Assembly (NCBI GenBank): GCA_039545355.1
Contig: BCJJ01000002.1
Coordinates: forward strand, 521,956-585,955
Length of the DNA: 64,000 nucleotides
DNA from: Trichosporon coremiiforme
Taxonomy: Eukaryota; Basidiomycota; Tremellomycetes; Trichosporonales; Trichosporonaceae
Direction: 5' to 3'
This document shows positions 52,215 through 62,989 of this stretch, piece by piece (position 1 is the stretch's first letter; every line of letters starts with the position of its first letter). Both the position numbers and the translations under genes were made by a program. The notes beneath the pieces are model-generated. The model worked only from the letters and a program-made list of their open reading frames with translations, had not been told where the DNA came from and made no database searches.

Positions 52215-52897
52215 GATGCTAGTGGTCGTGCAGCAACAAACAACAACAAGACTGGCTGCGTCCGCTCATGACGCAGACCAAGTCGCAACTTTTGGGAGCG
52301 GGTGGTGGAGGTGGAGTGTGTCACGTGATGGGTCAAGAAGGTTGTAGGCGTCCAAGGTTTGAGCCCCTCTACTCCCACGCCTAAACTGCCAGTAAGGCTC
52401 CAGTGGCCGGCGGGGGCCAGTCAGCGCTATGAGTAATGACCACTGGAGAGAGCGAGCCGGTGCCGATCCCTGGCCGTCGAGTTCCAGGCTACCGCTGGGC
52501 GGCTGGGCTGCTGGGCGCCATTCATCCGACATTTTCCTCACACGGTGGTCAGCCTCATCTCAGTCCGGGACGTCTGTCTACTCCCAACCTCTACCTCTAC
52601 CCCTCGACGTACACCAGCGGCAATCCGACTCGGCGTGTCTGACTGTTGGTTGGCTTCTTCAGACTCCTTCCCTCGGTTACTCACTGAAATTTCCTGCGCC
52701 CGCGCACACGGCACACCCCAGCACGAGAGGCAGTGAGCCCTGGGAGCCCTGGGATTCTTATCGGAACGCCATCTCAACTTTTTTCTTTCCGACCGACATT
52801 CTCAAAAACAACACCGAGCTCGCTCCGACACTACCAACACCGGTAGTCGACTCGAACCCCCGCGCGCGACGACGACGACGGACCGAACACCTTCGGC
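52215..52897. other. Divergent promoter region of KRI1 and COQ1
   Basis: 683 bp. The COQ1 side is C/T-rich with a short AT-rich patch (CAACTTTTTTCTTTCC near 52777). Frames overlapping the start of COQ1 (52429-53187) are in another frame and not real. Confidence 0.5.
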
Positions 52898-54370
52898 ATG
52901 CTCCGCGCGACACTACGACCATCCCGCGTGCTGCGGGCGTCCGCGGGACGGCGGGCGACGCACTCGTCGACTCCGACACGTTCGGCTGCCGCTGCCGTGC
53001 AGCAACCCTCAGGATGGGCACAGGCGACGGAGAACGCGCACAACATCCTGGCCGACGGCGCGGCGGTCGAGGACCCGCTGTTCGCGATCAAGGGCGAGAT
53101 CGGGGAGCTGAAAGCGAGCTTGTTCCAGATGCTCGGCTCGTCTCACCCCTCTCTCGACGCCGTCGCCAAGTACTACTTCAAGGCTGAGGGCAAGGCCCTG
53201 CGTCCGCTTCTGGTCCTCCTGATGGCTCAAGCGACGAATGGCCTGGCCGGACGGGGGTGGGAGAGTGCCTACGCGCGTGCGGCGGAGGACCAGCGCCTCC
53301 GGTCTGGTGGCATCAACCGCGCCGTGACCGAGATGGGAGGTGTGCTGAACGACTGGAACCCCGAGAGCATGGGTCTCGAGCCGCGCGGAAGGATGGTCTT
53401 CTCCGAGCCGTTCAGGATAACCCGTACCGAGGCGGGCAGTCGCGATGAACTGGGCGGGTTCAACTTCCTCTTCTCCAGCAACCAGCCGCCCAACCCGCCA
53501 GAGGTGACGCATACCAAGTTTGCCGACATTCTCCCCGCCGGAGACGGAAAGGTCATCCTGCCGACGCAGCGGCGGCTGGCCTCGATCTGCGAGATGATCC
53601 ACGTCGCGTCCCTCCTGCACGACGATGTCATTGATGCGTCAGACCTGCGACGTGGGGCGCCGTCCGCGCCCGCCGCGTTCGGGAACAAGCTCAGCATTCT
53701 CGCGGGAGACTTCCTCCTCGGCCGCGCGTCTGTCGGCCTCGCGCGCCTCGGTAACGCAGAGGTCACGGAGCTGCTGTCGACGACGGTCGCGAACCTGGTC
53801 GAGGGCGAGGTGATCCAGCTGAAAGCGACGACCAAGCCGGCCGAGTCCCCGACCCAAGCCGGGTTCGAGGAGTACATGCGCAAGACGTATCTGAAGACGG
53901 CGTCGCTCATGGCGAAGGGCGCGCGGTGCGCCGTCATCCTCGGCGGGTGCGGGGAGGGCTCGACGCGCGACGCAGCCTGGATCAAGGACGTCGCATACGG
54001 CTACGGCCGCAACCTCGGTATCGCGTTCCAGCTCGTCGACGACATGCTCGACTTCCTCCCCGCCTCTGCAGATCTCGGCAAGCCCGGCTCTGGGGCTGAC
54101 CTCAGGCTCGGTCTTGCGACGGCGCCGGCCCTGTTCGCGTGGGAGGAACACCCCGAGCTCGGCCCGCTCATCAGGCGCAAGTTCTCCGAACCGCAGGACA
54201 CGGCCACGGCTCTCGAGCTCGTTAAGAACTCAAAGGGTCTGCAGCGCACGGGAGAGCTCGCAAAGTTCTTTGCCAACGAGGCCAAGGAACTTATCATGCT
54301 CCTGCCCCCCTCGGAGGCGAGGGATGCGCTCGTCGACCTCACGATCAAGGTCGTCGACCGCGTCAAGTGA
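52898..54370 (+). CDS. COQ1: Polyprenyl-diphosphate synthase for ubiquinone side chain (mitochondrial)
   Basis: Single exon, 490 aa. The N-terminus MLRATLRPSRVLRASAGRR is a typical mitochondrial presequence (Arg-rich, no acids). Trans-prenyltransferase motifs: KALRPLLVLL (KxxRP, near 105), the first Asp-rich motif LLHDDVIDASDLRRG (near 240-253, DDxxD with RRG), the second QLVDDMLDF (near 378-386) and the QLKATTKP and KTASL helices. The enzyme condenses IPP units on an allylic starter to make the long isoprenoid tail of coenzyme Q. Chain length cannot be read from sequence alone. About 80 extra residues, Gly/Pro/Asn-rich, lie between the KxxRP helix and the DDVID helix. Such an insert occurs in other fungal Coq1 proteins and probably forms a surface loop. 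Confidence 0.9.
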   Translation: MLRATLRPSRVLRASAGRRATHSSTPTRSAAAAVQQPSGWAQATENAHNILADGAAVEDPLFAIKGEIGELKASLFQMLGSSHPSLDAVAKYYFKAEGKALRPLLVLLMAQATNGLAGRGWESAYARAAEDQRLRSGGINRAVTEMGGVLNDWNPESMGLEPRGRMVFSEPFRITRTEAGSRDELGGFNFLFSSNQPPNPPEVTHTKFADILPAGDGKVILPTQRRLASICEMIHVASLLHDDVIDASDLRRGAPSAPAAFGNKLSILAGDFLLGRASVGLARLGNAEVTELLSTTVANLVEGEVIQLKATTKPAESPTQAGFEEYMRKTYLKTASLMAKGARCAVILGGCGEGSTRDAAWIKDVAYGYGRNLGIAFQLVDDMLDFLPASADLGKPGSGADLRLGLATAPALFAWEEHPELGPLIRRKFSEPQDTATALELVKNSKGLQRTGELAKFFANEAKELIMLLPPSEARDALVDLTIKVVDRVK

Positions 54371-54385
54371 GACGCTTTCCGGGAT

Positions 54386-54419
<34 letters not shown>

Positions 54420-55049
54420 TAGCACGACGGCAGCATAGATAGATCTAGAGCACGTAGGCAACCGAGAGACGCACATGCCATCTCGCGATGAAAAGACAAC
54501 ACAGACCAGAGCTGGCCATCGACAGCCAGAAAGTCTCCGTTCCATCTTCCATCACATACCCAACCTCTCTCCCATTCGCAATGCATTCATATCATGAGTA
54601 GTTCTTTGGCACTCTGGTGGCTCCAACTCGTCCGTTGCCCCTCTGTACTTCAGATTTGTTTGCATATCATTTCTTTTCGTTCTCTCAGACTTGATTCCGA
54701 GACAGCTAAATACCCAGGTGAAAGTAAAGTACAGATAGAGTGGGGGGTCAATACACATACAGGGGAATTGGTATACAGGGGGGTTAGAGGTGGTACAGGT
54801 CGGGTATACAATTGGTACCACTTGCGGTTGGGCTGGTGTGAGGGTGGTTTGGAGGCTGCCTCGACACCTTCTCTCTGCGTCTTCTCTCTCCTTGCGTATC
54901 TCCGACGTATCCGTCGTCCAGGCTACTCGCTCCACCTGATCGCTTCTCGCGGGATACGCTCAGTCAAAGTGCGGCTGATCTCGGCGCACATGGTAGTGAC
55001 TACTGTATCCCGCGAGGCCGTGAATGTGGGGTCGCGAGTGGGCCGCGAG
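54371..55049. other. Convergent intergenic region (COQ1 and Yippee-like 3' ends)
   Basis: Contains the GACA repeat and then AT-richer sequence (54600-54800). Reading frames here run into the 3' part of the Yippee gene antisense and are not real. Confidence 0.45.
54389..54419. repeat. (GACA)n microsatellite in the COQ1 3' flank
   Basis: About eight GACA/ACAG units immediately after the COQ1 stop, ending GATAG. Simple repeat in probable 3' UTR. Confidence 0.9.
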
Positions 55050-55995
55050 TCAACCGCGGTTCAGGATTGGGATCTGTTGCGCGAGCGCGGCGGGGTCTGG
55101 GCGCGTAGACTCGCGCACAATCTCCTCGATGCGGGGGCGGAACACGGGATCGCGCGCCTTGGACTCGGGGCGCTCCGTGATCAGCTCGCACTCGAGGATA
55201 AACTTGCCCTCCTTGTACTTTTGCTCGAGTTCGAAGGCATAGTCCTGGGCGTCAGCTGGACTTGCCGCTTCCTAGCTCCGTCTCGGGCGCTAGCGTTGCT
55301 TCCTCCTCTTCGCAAGTCGTGGAGTTGGAAGTCGAGCCGCTAACCTGGCTGCCAGATGCACTCACATATCGCCAGCCGAGAATCTCATCGCACACGCCAC
55401 AGAACACGTCGCGTACCGTGTGCTTGCCGGTGCGCATCTCGCGGTCCGCAGCCGTGTCGCTGACATAGCAGTTCACGCTGAGGTCAGCTAAAGCCAGAGC
55501 CAAGGTCAGCTACCATACTCACACATGTTTGACCAGGTAAGCCGTACCATGCGTTCCGTGGAAGTTCTGTTGTCAGCTATGCATTAAAGAAACCGGCCAG
55601 ACAGCTCCACCACGCATTCGTCGCGCAGCCAGATCTATGCAGACACTTGACCGGCGGCAACAAGACACTGCACCTGGCTGTAGGGGACGCCCGAAACCGG
55701 AGCCGTCCCAGGGACCAACCGTGTCACGGTAACGAGCGGGTAGGGTCCAGGGCTGCGCCTGGCCCCCACACTAGCACACCGGTGCAGCCGAGTGCAGGGT
55801 GTTGGCCACCCTTGCCACCGACTGGGAACTACGCATACACTATCCAGCGTGTGCACCACAGCCACATGCATGCGCGGAGCGCGTCAGACGACGTACCTTT
55901 GATTCAACCTGCTCGCCGACGGCGAGGTGGTTCTGACACTTGCGGCAGACGAACACGGTCTCTCCCGCGAGGTAGATTCGGAACGAGCGACCCAT
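55050..55995 (-). CDS. Yippee-like zinc-binding protein (YPEL/Moh1 family)
   Basis: Four exons: 55897-55995, 55523-55566, 55366-55477 and 55050-55244. The introns are 330, 45 and 121 nt, with GTACGT or GTGAGT donors and AGCTGAC...AG ends. Joins keep phase, total 149 aa. Start MGRSFRIYLAGETVFVCRKC. The two zinc pairs are Cys17/Cys20 and Cys74/Cys77, matching the Yippee C-x2-C...C-x2-C spacing of about 52-53. Between them lies NFHGTHGTAYLVKHVVNCYVS with family-typical G-x-A-YL and (V)N-V positions. After them come LGWRYDYAFELEQKYKEG and KFILECELI, the strongly conserved end of the Yippee fold. A 40-residue tail (ERPESKARDPVFRP) extends beyond. Yippee proteins are small conserved eukaryotic factors. 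Yeast Moh1 is linked to survival in stationary phase, and the fold resembles cereblon/RIG-I zinc domains. Precise role unknown. Confidence 0.88.
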
Positions 55996-57729
55996 TGCGA
56001 TAAGCCAGTGTCGAGGGCGAGAGTAGAGTTATGGGTTGTCGCTGGCGAAGAATAGGAGGTGGGGTGGGGTGGTGGGAAGCGATCGGGGGGAGGCTGATGA
56101 ATGGGCGACTCGGGTTGCCGGGTGGGGAGGACTGGCTTAGAGGTGGGTGCCGAGACGGTGATAGAGGGAAGGTGGAGGTTATCCGTGCGGCGGTGGGGAA
56201 TGGGTGCTGGGCAGCGGCGAGGAAGGTGGACCTCTTATGCTGACCAGGCTCGGTGGAGGGCGCGATACGGAGGCCAGGTGCGATGATGATGGATAAGAGT
56301 GAAGAAGCAAAGGTCGAATGTGCAATGCAGTGTTCTGGGGAAGGTGAGAAGGTGAGGATGAGAATGGGAAGTGCCGTGCAGGGAGCAGGGCTGGGTGGTC
56401 GAGGTACTAGGCGCTAGGTGCTTGGTGCTGGGTGCTGGGTGCAGGGTGGTCGGACGAAGCGTGCGTATGACGAGCTGGGCGCCCGATCCCGATCCGGGAG
56501 TATCTATCGAGTACGTCTGTCTATGTGCTAATGCGAATCGACCATGACCACTTTGAGAATTGAGCCCGTAAGTGAAAGTGTAAGCCTGTAGCCGTAGCGG
56601 CAGACGTCAAGCTGACTTGGAGTGCATGGGTACATGGGTCCCGCCGAGTCTAGCTAGAGTCTTGCCTCGTGGATCATTATTTTTACCGTGTGCCGTGTGC
56701 GCAGTGAGAGAGAGGAGGAGCATGCCCTCATCCCTAGTATGGAATCGATTGTTCCAACCTTACACAACAGTAGCCAGACAAAGACCCATCAGAGACCCGT
56801 CAACGACCGTGGTCCCAGGCATGTGCTCACACCCCAGTACCGGCGGCGGCTCCAGCCTGCGGTTGACGGACGACAGATGTATCCGGGCCCGTGGCCATGA
56901 CCGCAGTAAGCGAGTCATAGGCGCCTCGGTACATGCTGACGCTGACGCCTGAACTCTCCCACGAAGGTCTCCTCGCCGTGCTGAGTCCGTCCACATGACC
57001 ATCGCTGACACCACCAGATCCACAGACCGAGCCAGTGAGGGCCCTTGAACTGCATTCCATGTCTCTTCGCTTGGCCACTATAGGCACTGCGGTCTCTGCG
57101 GTCTCTGCGGTCATCCAGGCAATCCAGTATCTCGTGCCCAGTTACTCAATCACTATACTGACATCACGTAGTGAACATTCAGTGGCCAAATGACTCCAGA
57201 GGCAGCATCAAGACAAGACCACTATCAGCCCAGCCTCGATCTTGTCACCTTTCCCTTTCAGCTGGCTGCCCATCGATTGCCGCCCCGCACCGCAGCGGCC
57301 ATCTGCCCGCCAACCTGGGGTGGACTGGGTCGGGTCGTCACTGGGATGGCCCGGAGTTTGAGGGCATCTCCGCCACCAAGTGCCAGGATGACGGCATCAC
57401 CCCCTCGTCCCAGAAAATGTCTGTGCTGTCAAGTATCAGCTCTCAGTCGTCAGTCATCACCGCCTTGTCTCCAAGGTTGTTGACGAGGCTAGAGGAGCCT
57501 GTATACTGTAGACATGACCTGTGGTACCTCTGAAATGCGATGCATGGGATCTGCCGACTTTAAACTTACTCCAGTTGTTTTCGAGGTGCTGCAGACCAGG
57601 CACGCCACGTAGCTCCTCAAGACTCCATGACCGCGACCGCCATCGGCATCGACTTCGGGTCCACTTCCTCGTCAACAACATCCCGCTCACATCTGCAACC
57701 ACACCTCCACCAGCTGTCCACCAAACCAC
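55996..57729. other. Divergent intergenic region (Yippee-like and TBC genes)
   Basis: Promoter of the Yippee gene, G-rich on + at 56030-56260, with a short 7-bp 'ggtgctg' run at 56403-56449. No gene was recognised between 56450 and 57729. The start assigned to the TBC gene excludes an open frame upstream of 57730. Confidence 0.45.
56403..56449. repeat. Short GGTGCTGG-type direct repeats
   Basis: Five or six degenerate 7-8 bp units (ggcgctag, ggtgcttg, ggtgctgg, gtgctggg, gtgcaggg). Non-coding. Confidence 0.6.
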
Positions 57730-60669
57730 ATGGGCAAAAAAGGTGGCCGCAAGCAGAAGAGGGGCAAGTCAGCCCCTGCTCAGGATGCACCGCCAGCCGT
57801 CGTCAACGCCGCCGAGGTCACGGTCGACGCCAAGGACGAAGTCGAGGTAGGTTAGGACAACAACAACAATCCGCTGACATTTTGCAGACGCCCAGCCCGC
57901 CTGGATCCCCTTCACTGTCCACCGCAGCGCCACTCACGGATGAGCCGTCACGACCAAGCTCGCCGCCGGCAGCCGACGTTTCAGAATCGACCGCGAATCC
58001 CGACGAGGCCGAGGAACGTGCAGACGGGGCTGCGTCACCTGCAGAGGGTGCAGACATTGCCACGGGTCTGAGCGCGGTCAACCTCGGATCACAAGAGGGC
58101 GATATTGGCATGCCCCAGGAAGAGGTCGTGCCAGTAGAAGCGTCCGTGCTCAGCGTCAAACCTGAGGAGCTCGAACCTGAACACGGCGAGAGTGCCCCGG
58201 AGCCATCGCACCAGGATGAGCCCCAGTCGGGCGATCTGGGCGAGGCCGCCGAGGAGGTCATCGAGCCAACAACATCTGACTCCAAACACGAAACTCCACT
58301 TGACAGTTTTAAGTCTGTCGACATTGAGTCTCCCGAGCCTGCCGAAGCTACTTCCCCGCCCCCACCAGTGGAATCGGCCTCGATGCAGGACCTGAACGAG
58401 TTTGAGGAAGTCGACATCGGTGCCGACCAGGAGCCTTCACCACCGCCAGCAGCGACACCGTCAGAGTCTACGCAACCAGCCCAGGCGGGACCTACGGAGG
58501 CGCTCTCGTTTGCCCGTGCCGACAGTCCTGCCGACGACTCGGCCGATCGTACTGGGAGCACACACGACGAGGGCCGCCCCGCGGAACAGGCATCGACGTC
58601 GACAGGATCTGAACGCTACGACACTGCTGCTGCGGCAGAGCAGTCGACCGACCTGCACCCCATTTCTACCACTACCACTACCGAGACCGAGACCTCCGAC
58701 TCTACGCACCACGGAACCGTTCCCGACGTTCACGTCGACGCCGGCACGCCCATTAGCTCCAGATCGGAGAGCAAGACGCCGACTGCCCTTGGTCCGCCGT
58801 TTGAGGAAGGCAATCCCTCTTCCATCGCCTCCCGCCGTCACCTTCCCCCACTGTCTGTTTCCTCTACCCCGCCCTCGCACCCGTCCACGCCAGGCGAAGC
58901 GCCGCAGATCTCGCCAATGATTCGCTCCACGTCCATGTCGTCCTCGCGGGTCGGCATCATTTCACCGCGATCAGCGAAGGGCTCGCCGAGGGTGCTCATG
59001 TCGCCCAAGTTCCGATCGATCGACGCCACGCACACGGACGACGAGTACGACGACGACGACGGCATGGAGGACATGCCGATGGAGAGTGTGCCGTTCGAGT
59101 CTATCCCGCTCGACGGAGAGGCAGAGGTCAAAACAGGTCTGTCACGGCAAACGAGCCTCGGGTCGTCTCACTCGCGTAACGTGTCGAGGGAGTCAAACCT
59201 GCCACCGCCGGCGCGCACCTCGCTTGCGTCTAACGGGCACGCGCGGGTCGACAGCCGTGGTGTGCCCATCGTGTTTGACCGGCCGCGAACGCCCGTGAGC
59301 CGGGCAGCGTCTGCTGCCTCGGCGTCAGCAGCCGCGACGCCGCGCGATTCGCCTGGTGCTCCCGCCGCCCCGTCGCCCACGAGTTCGCCGCAGGTGAACC
59401 CGATCCCGGCCAACGCGAACCAGCAGCCCTCGCAAGCTCTGGGCGTGAAGGGCGTGAACGCGTTTGAGAAGTTTGTGTCGCGGACGCGTCCGGCGCACCT
59501 CCCGCCAAAGGACAAGTCGGAGGACCAGGCGCACCTGCACGAGTGGGAGAATATGATGGCGCAGGCGCGGCAGCACGACGCCGAGGAGCGGAGGAAGCAG
59601 GCGGCGCGGCAGGCGGCGCGCGAGAAGCGCTTACTCGAGGTCACGCCGCGGTGGGAGAACATGCTCAACGCCAAGGACTTTAGCCCAGCCATGGTCCGCC
59701 ACGACCCCGCAAAGAGGAAACTGTGGTTCGAGGGGTGCCCCCCGCGTCTGAGGGGGAAGGCGTGGCAGCTCGCGATCGGGAACCCACTCACGATGCACAA
59801 GGGTGAGTCGGGCGCCAGGGCCGAAGGCTGCAGTACGATGTGACGAGATCTGACTCCCAGACGCATACAAAACGTATCTGAAGCGCTCGCAGCGTGCGCT
59901 TGAGCACGGTCGCTTTCCCACCGACATCCTGGCGCGGCTCGAGGAGGACCTGGACCACACTCTGAACACGTTGCACATCTTCCAGCGTGGCAGTCCGATG
60001 CGAGACGAGCTGAAGGAGCTGATCTGCGCGTGGGTCGTGTACCGCTCCGACGAAGCGCTAGGCTACGCACCGTACATCAACCTGCTAGCGGCCATGTTTC
60101 TGCTCGTGTTACCAGCCGACCAAGCCTTCTTCTCCCTGTGCAACTTTCTCAGTCGACCGATGCTGCGCGCCTTTTACAGCGAGACAGCGGACGAGATCGC
60201 AGCCTTCTACCGCGTCTTCGAGAACCTGCAGGCGGACACGTTCCCGCGCATATTCGCAAATTGCAAGAACCTCGGCCTGAAACTCCCCGAGGCGTACTTC
60301 CGCTCTGTGCTCGTCGAGCAAGTACCTTTCGATACGGCGCTGAGGTTGTGGGACCAGATCGTCCTCGACGGAGACGGGTACGTGTTCCGCGCGGCACTGG
60401 CGATATTCGGATTCTTAGAGCCAAGGCTGTATTATCCGGACCGGGAGGAGATCCAGTCCGTCCTCGACGGGCACAACAAGGCGAGCATGCTGATTCAGGA
60501 GAGGGAGAGGGAAAGAGCCAAGTTGAGGGGAGAGGTCTACGACGACAGCGTAGACGGCACACTCAGCGTCTTCGGCTTGGCCGAAGAGCCTCTCTTCGAG
60601 TGGCTCGCAAACGATACCTGGCAGGAGAGCAGGTTTGAGCGTCTCGTCGTGCGGGAGCTCCCCGATTAG
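57730..60669 (+). CDS. TBC-domain (RabGAP-like) protein with atypical catalytic positions
   Basis: Exons 57730-57846, 57888-59802 and 59861-60669. The introns are 41 nt (GTAGGT, CGCTGACA, TTGCAG) and 58 nt (GTGAGT, CTGAC, CCCAG). Joins DEVE/TPSPPGSP and TMHK/DAYKTYLK keep phase, total 946 aa. The start MGKKGGRKQKRGKSAP is preferred over an upstream ATG (57627) whose frame enters an intron. The first 600 residues are acidic, Ser/Pro-rich and disordered. The TBC domain (about 640-900) is closest in pattern to TBC1D12/14: RWENMLNAKDFSP, WFEGCPPRLRGKAWQLAIGNPL, LHIFQRGSPMRDELKELICAW, LLAAMFLLVLPADQAFFSLCNFLSRP and LALRLWDQI. Both RabGAP fingers look changed: DLDHT (near 704) where DL-x-RT is usual, and GYAPYIN (near 745) where GYVQGM is usual. 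It may be a non-catalytic Rab-binding or scaffold protein. Confidence 0.85.
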
Positions 60670-60970
60670 GCGTGAGCGGCTCACCGAGCGAGCCTGAGCG
60701 GAGCGAGGTGCAGCTTCCATGCTCCGCCGTCTGCAATGCGCAGCTCGCTGCCCTTTTCCTCAGCCCACCGCCTCTCAATAGAGAAGCAAATAGACAGACT
60801 TTAGTCATTAGACTGATTACGCATTCCAGGGATATTTGTGTTATTACAAAAAATGCATCGAGACTCTGATAAACTTGGGGTCGAGCGAAGCGAGACCTTT
60901 GCTTCACTCACACGAGAGAGAACGAAAGATGGGAGCGATGCAGCGGGGGCTGCTCTCGCAGGAGGTGTGC
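60670..60970. other. Convergent intergenic region (TBC and RPB6 3' ends)
   Basis: 301 bp with an AT-rich middle (ATTTGTGTTATTACAAAAAA near 60830-60852) that probably supplies 3' processing signals for both genes. Confidence 0.5.
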
Positions 60971-61867
60971 TTACTCCTGGACAATGAGCTCCTCGACCTT
61001 CCAGTCCTCAAACGAATTGTCGGGGAGGTACCGCCTGATGACGAGGGGAATCTTCTTAGCCGCGAGCTCTTTCAGGGCGATCTCGAGCGGGTCCGTCTCG
61101 CCCTCGACGGGGACGAGGACGGGGGCGTTCATCCTGTCGTCAGCGCGAGTTCCGAGCGAAGCGAGGAGCGAGTGCGGCTCCATCTTCATCGACCACCCTG
61201 GCCTCTCATCCCTGTCCCAGCCTATTCGTCTGTCCGAGCATACTCTCGAGTGCCTCAGACACTGATATCCAGGGTGAACTCGGGAAGAAAGGTCGGGGAG
61301 GCGGGGGTAGGAGAGAGGGAAAGCAAGCCGTAGGGAACGCAGGGGGGGCAGCGCTCTGCGGACCCCATCGACGCAACGCAATGTCGACCCCAGCGGGGTG
61401 GCGCAATGGAGATAATGGACTCACGAAATCTGCAGCGCCCGTGTTCCAAGCACACGCGCCCTCTCGTACTTGGTCATGTACGGCGTCGTGATGCGGACCT
61501 CGTTCGCGACAGCGGCCTTGCCCGTGCGCTGCTTGCCCTCGGGAACGTCGCCCGAGATGATGATGTTGTCCTCGCCGCCGTCGGCGCCGGGCGAGAGAGC
61601 CGCGTCGTACCTGGCGTCAGCTTGCGTTATTCTCGGGTACAAGACAGCTCAGAACCCTGCATTGTCCCGCCGTTCTTCCCACAGAGGCGGTGAGGAGAGA
61701 CGGGCGACAAACACGCGCCGCCCAAGTTGCTCACCACACCTGGCCGATCGAGCGCAGCGCAGACATCCCATGCTGCTGACGCAGCAGCTGCAGACCCACA
61801 CTCACTCAATGTGCTCCGGCTCCTCGTAGTCGTACGTGTCCCCGACCTCCATTCCGTCGTCTGACAT
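60971..61867 (-). CDS. RPO26: DNA-directed RNA polymerases I, II and III shared subunit RPB6/ABC23
   Basis: Exons 61806-61867, 61425-61610 and 60971-61133. The introns are 195 and 291 nt, with GTGAGT donors and GCTGACGCCAG/GCTGACGACAG ends. Total 136 aa. It starts [21 protein letters not shown], the usual acidic N-terminus. The conserved core follows: [43 protein letters not shown], then the C-terminal [27 protein letters not shown]6 sits at the base of the clamp in all three nuclear polymerases. The two introns are well above the window's usual 35-60 nt. No doubt about family. Confidence 0.96.
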
Positions 61868-62341
61868 GGTGTCTAATGTGTCTGTCCTTCTAAACGCTCC
61901 TTCTCTATTGTTGGCTCAGATCGGTCTGAGCTCCAATGTTCGCAATAAGCGCCGTCTGTTCCGCGCGCCTGTGTGTCGAGTCGAGTATTGTCCCGAAGGG
62001 AGGATGATGCAGTGGCGAGGTTGAGATTAGAAACTTAGGATCGACGACGAGGACACCAGTGACCAAGGCCAAAGTTATTGTGACGAAGGAACTGAAGATT
62101 GATGTCACGTGAAATAGACTTTTGCCCCCGCTTGTCGATCGCCGGACCAAAAGACGCCATGCACTGAACCGATTGCCATACACTGAACCGGCGGCTCACG
62201 GATGCACTAGAGTACTAGCGCCCCGCTAATGCTCCTACACAGAGACGACCTTCTACGACTCTAAAACTTCAACAACAACAGTGGGATTCGTCCATTGCGA
62301 GAGGCAAAAGAAATGACAGAGCGGAGAAGCCAAAAGATAAG
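61868..62341. other. Intergenic, RPB6 promoter
   Basis: Contains the RPB6 upstream region (minus strand) and a short CAACAACAACA run at 62270. Nothing else was recognised. Confidence 0.45.
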
Positions 62342-62413
62342 CTTCCTGTCGGAGAATCGAACTCCGATCTCCCGCGTGACAAGCGAGCATACTAGCCGTT
62401 ATACGAACAGGAA
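62342..62413 (-). tRNA. tRNA-Asp (anticodon GTC)
   Basis: The minus strand folds as a complete cloverleaf of 72 nt including the discriminator G. The acceptor stem is TTCCTGT with ACAGGAA, and a D arm is present. The anticodon loop TTGTCAC gives GUC, on a CTCGC/GCGGG stem. The T arm is GGAGTTCGATTCTCC. No intron. Sequence 5' TTCCTGTTCGTATAACGG matches eukaryotic tRNA-Asp closely. The only tRNA recognised in the window. Confidence 0.95.
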
Positions 62414-62989
62414 GAGTTATGCTAACCGCTGAGACAGCCAGAGCTGCAGACGGTGCCTGTTGCTCTGTGTGAGCGCGAGCGACTATACACAGTGGGCCCC
62501 TTTCACGTCCGAAATGTGAGGACTCCTTTGCGAGCTGCTGAGGATGCTGCTAGGAGAGCATTTCTGAGCTGTTTACAGTCTCCTAGGCGGAAGCAGTCGA
62601 CATTAGAAAGAGGCGCAGGAAGTTATCGGGCGCTCTGCGCCTGCTGCGCCACGGGCCATCACACAGTCGAGACTACTGTGTGGCTTGGCGTGCCGTGCGA
62701 AGTCGGCCGCATCTCTGCAAGCATAAGCAGATGCATGTGACTGTCTGGGTGAGTACTACAGAACTTCTAGCTTGCAAACTTCGTCACGCCTCGCGCAGCA
62801 AACAGAGCGCACCACCCGTTTGCCACCCTTCCCGCCTCAGCGTCACTCACGGGACCAAAGATAGCGCATCACCATGGTGGACGACCTCCACCTGCGTGCT
62901 TCACCGTCACTTACCACCAGCTGAGTACACATTGCTCTGTTGCACCAACTGTCACATTCACATAACACCGCCGCGTAGCGCCGGGAATC
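62414..62989. other. Intergenic between tRNA-Asp and the PROPPIN gene
   Basis: Promoter and leader of the PROPPIN gene. The overlapping frames (62453-62740, 62680-63087) are in other frames and not convincing. A GTGAGT at 62750-62755 could be a leader-intron donor. Confidence 0.4.
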
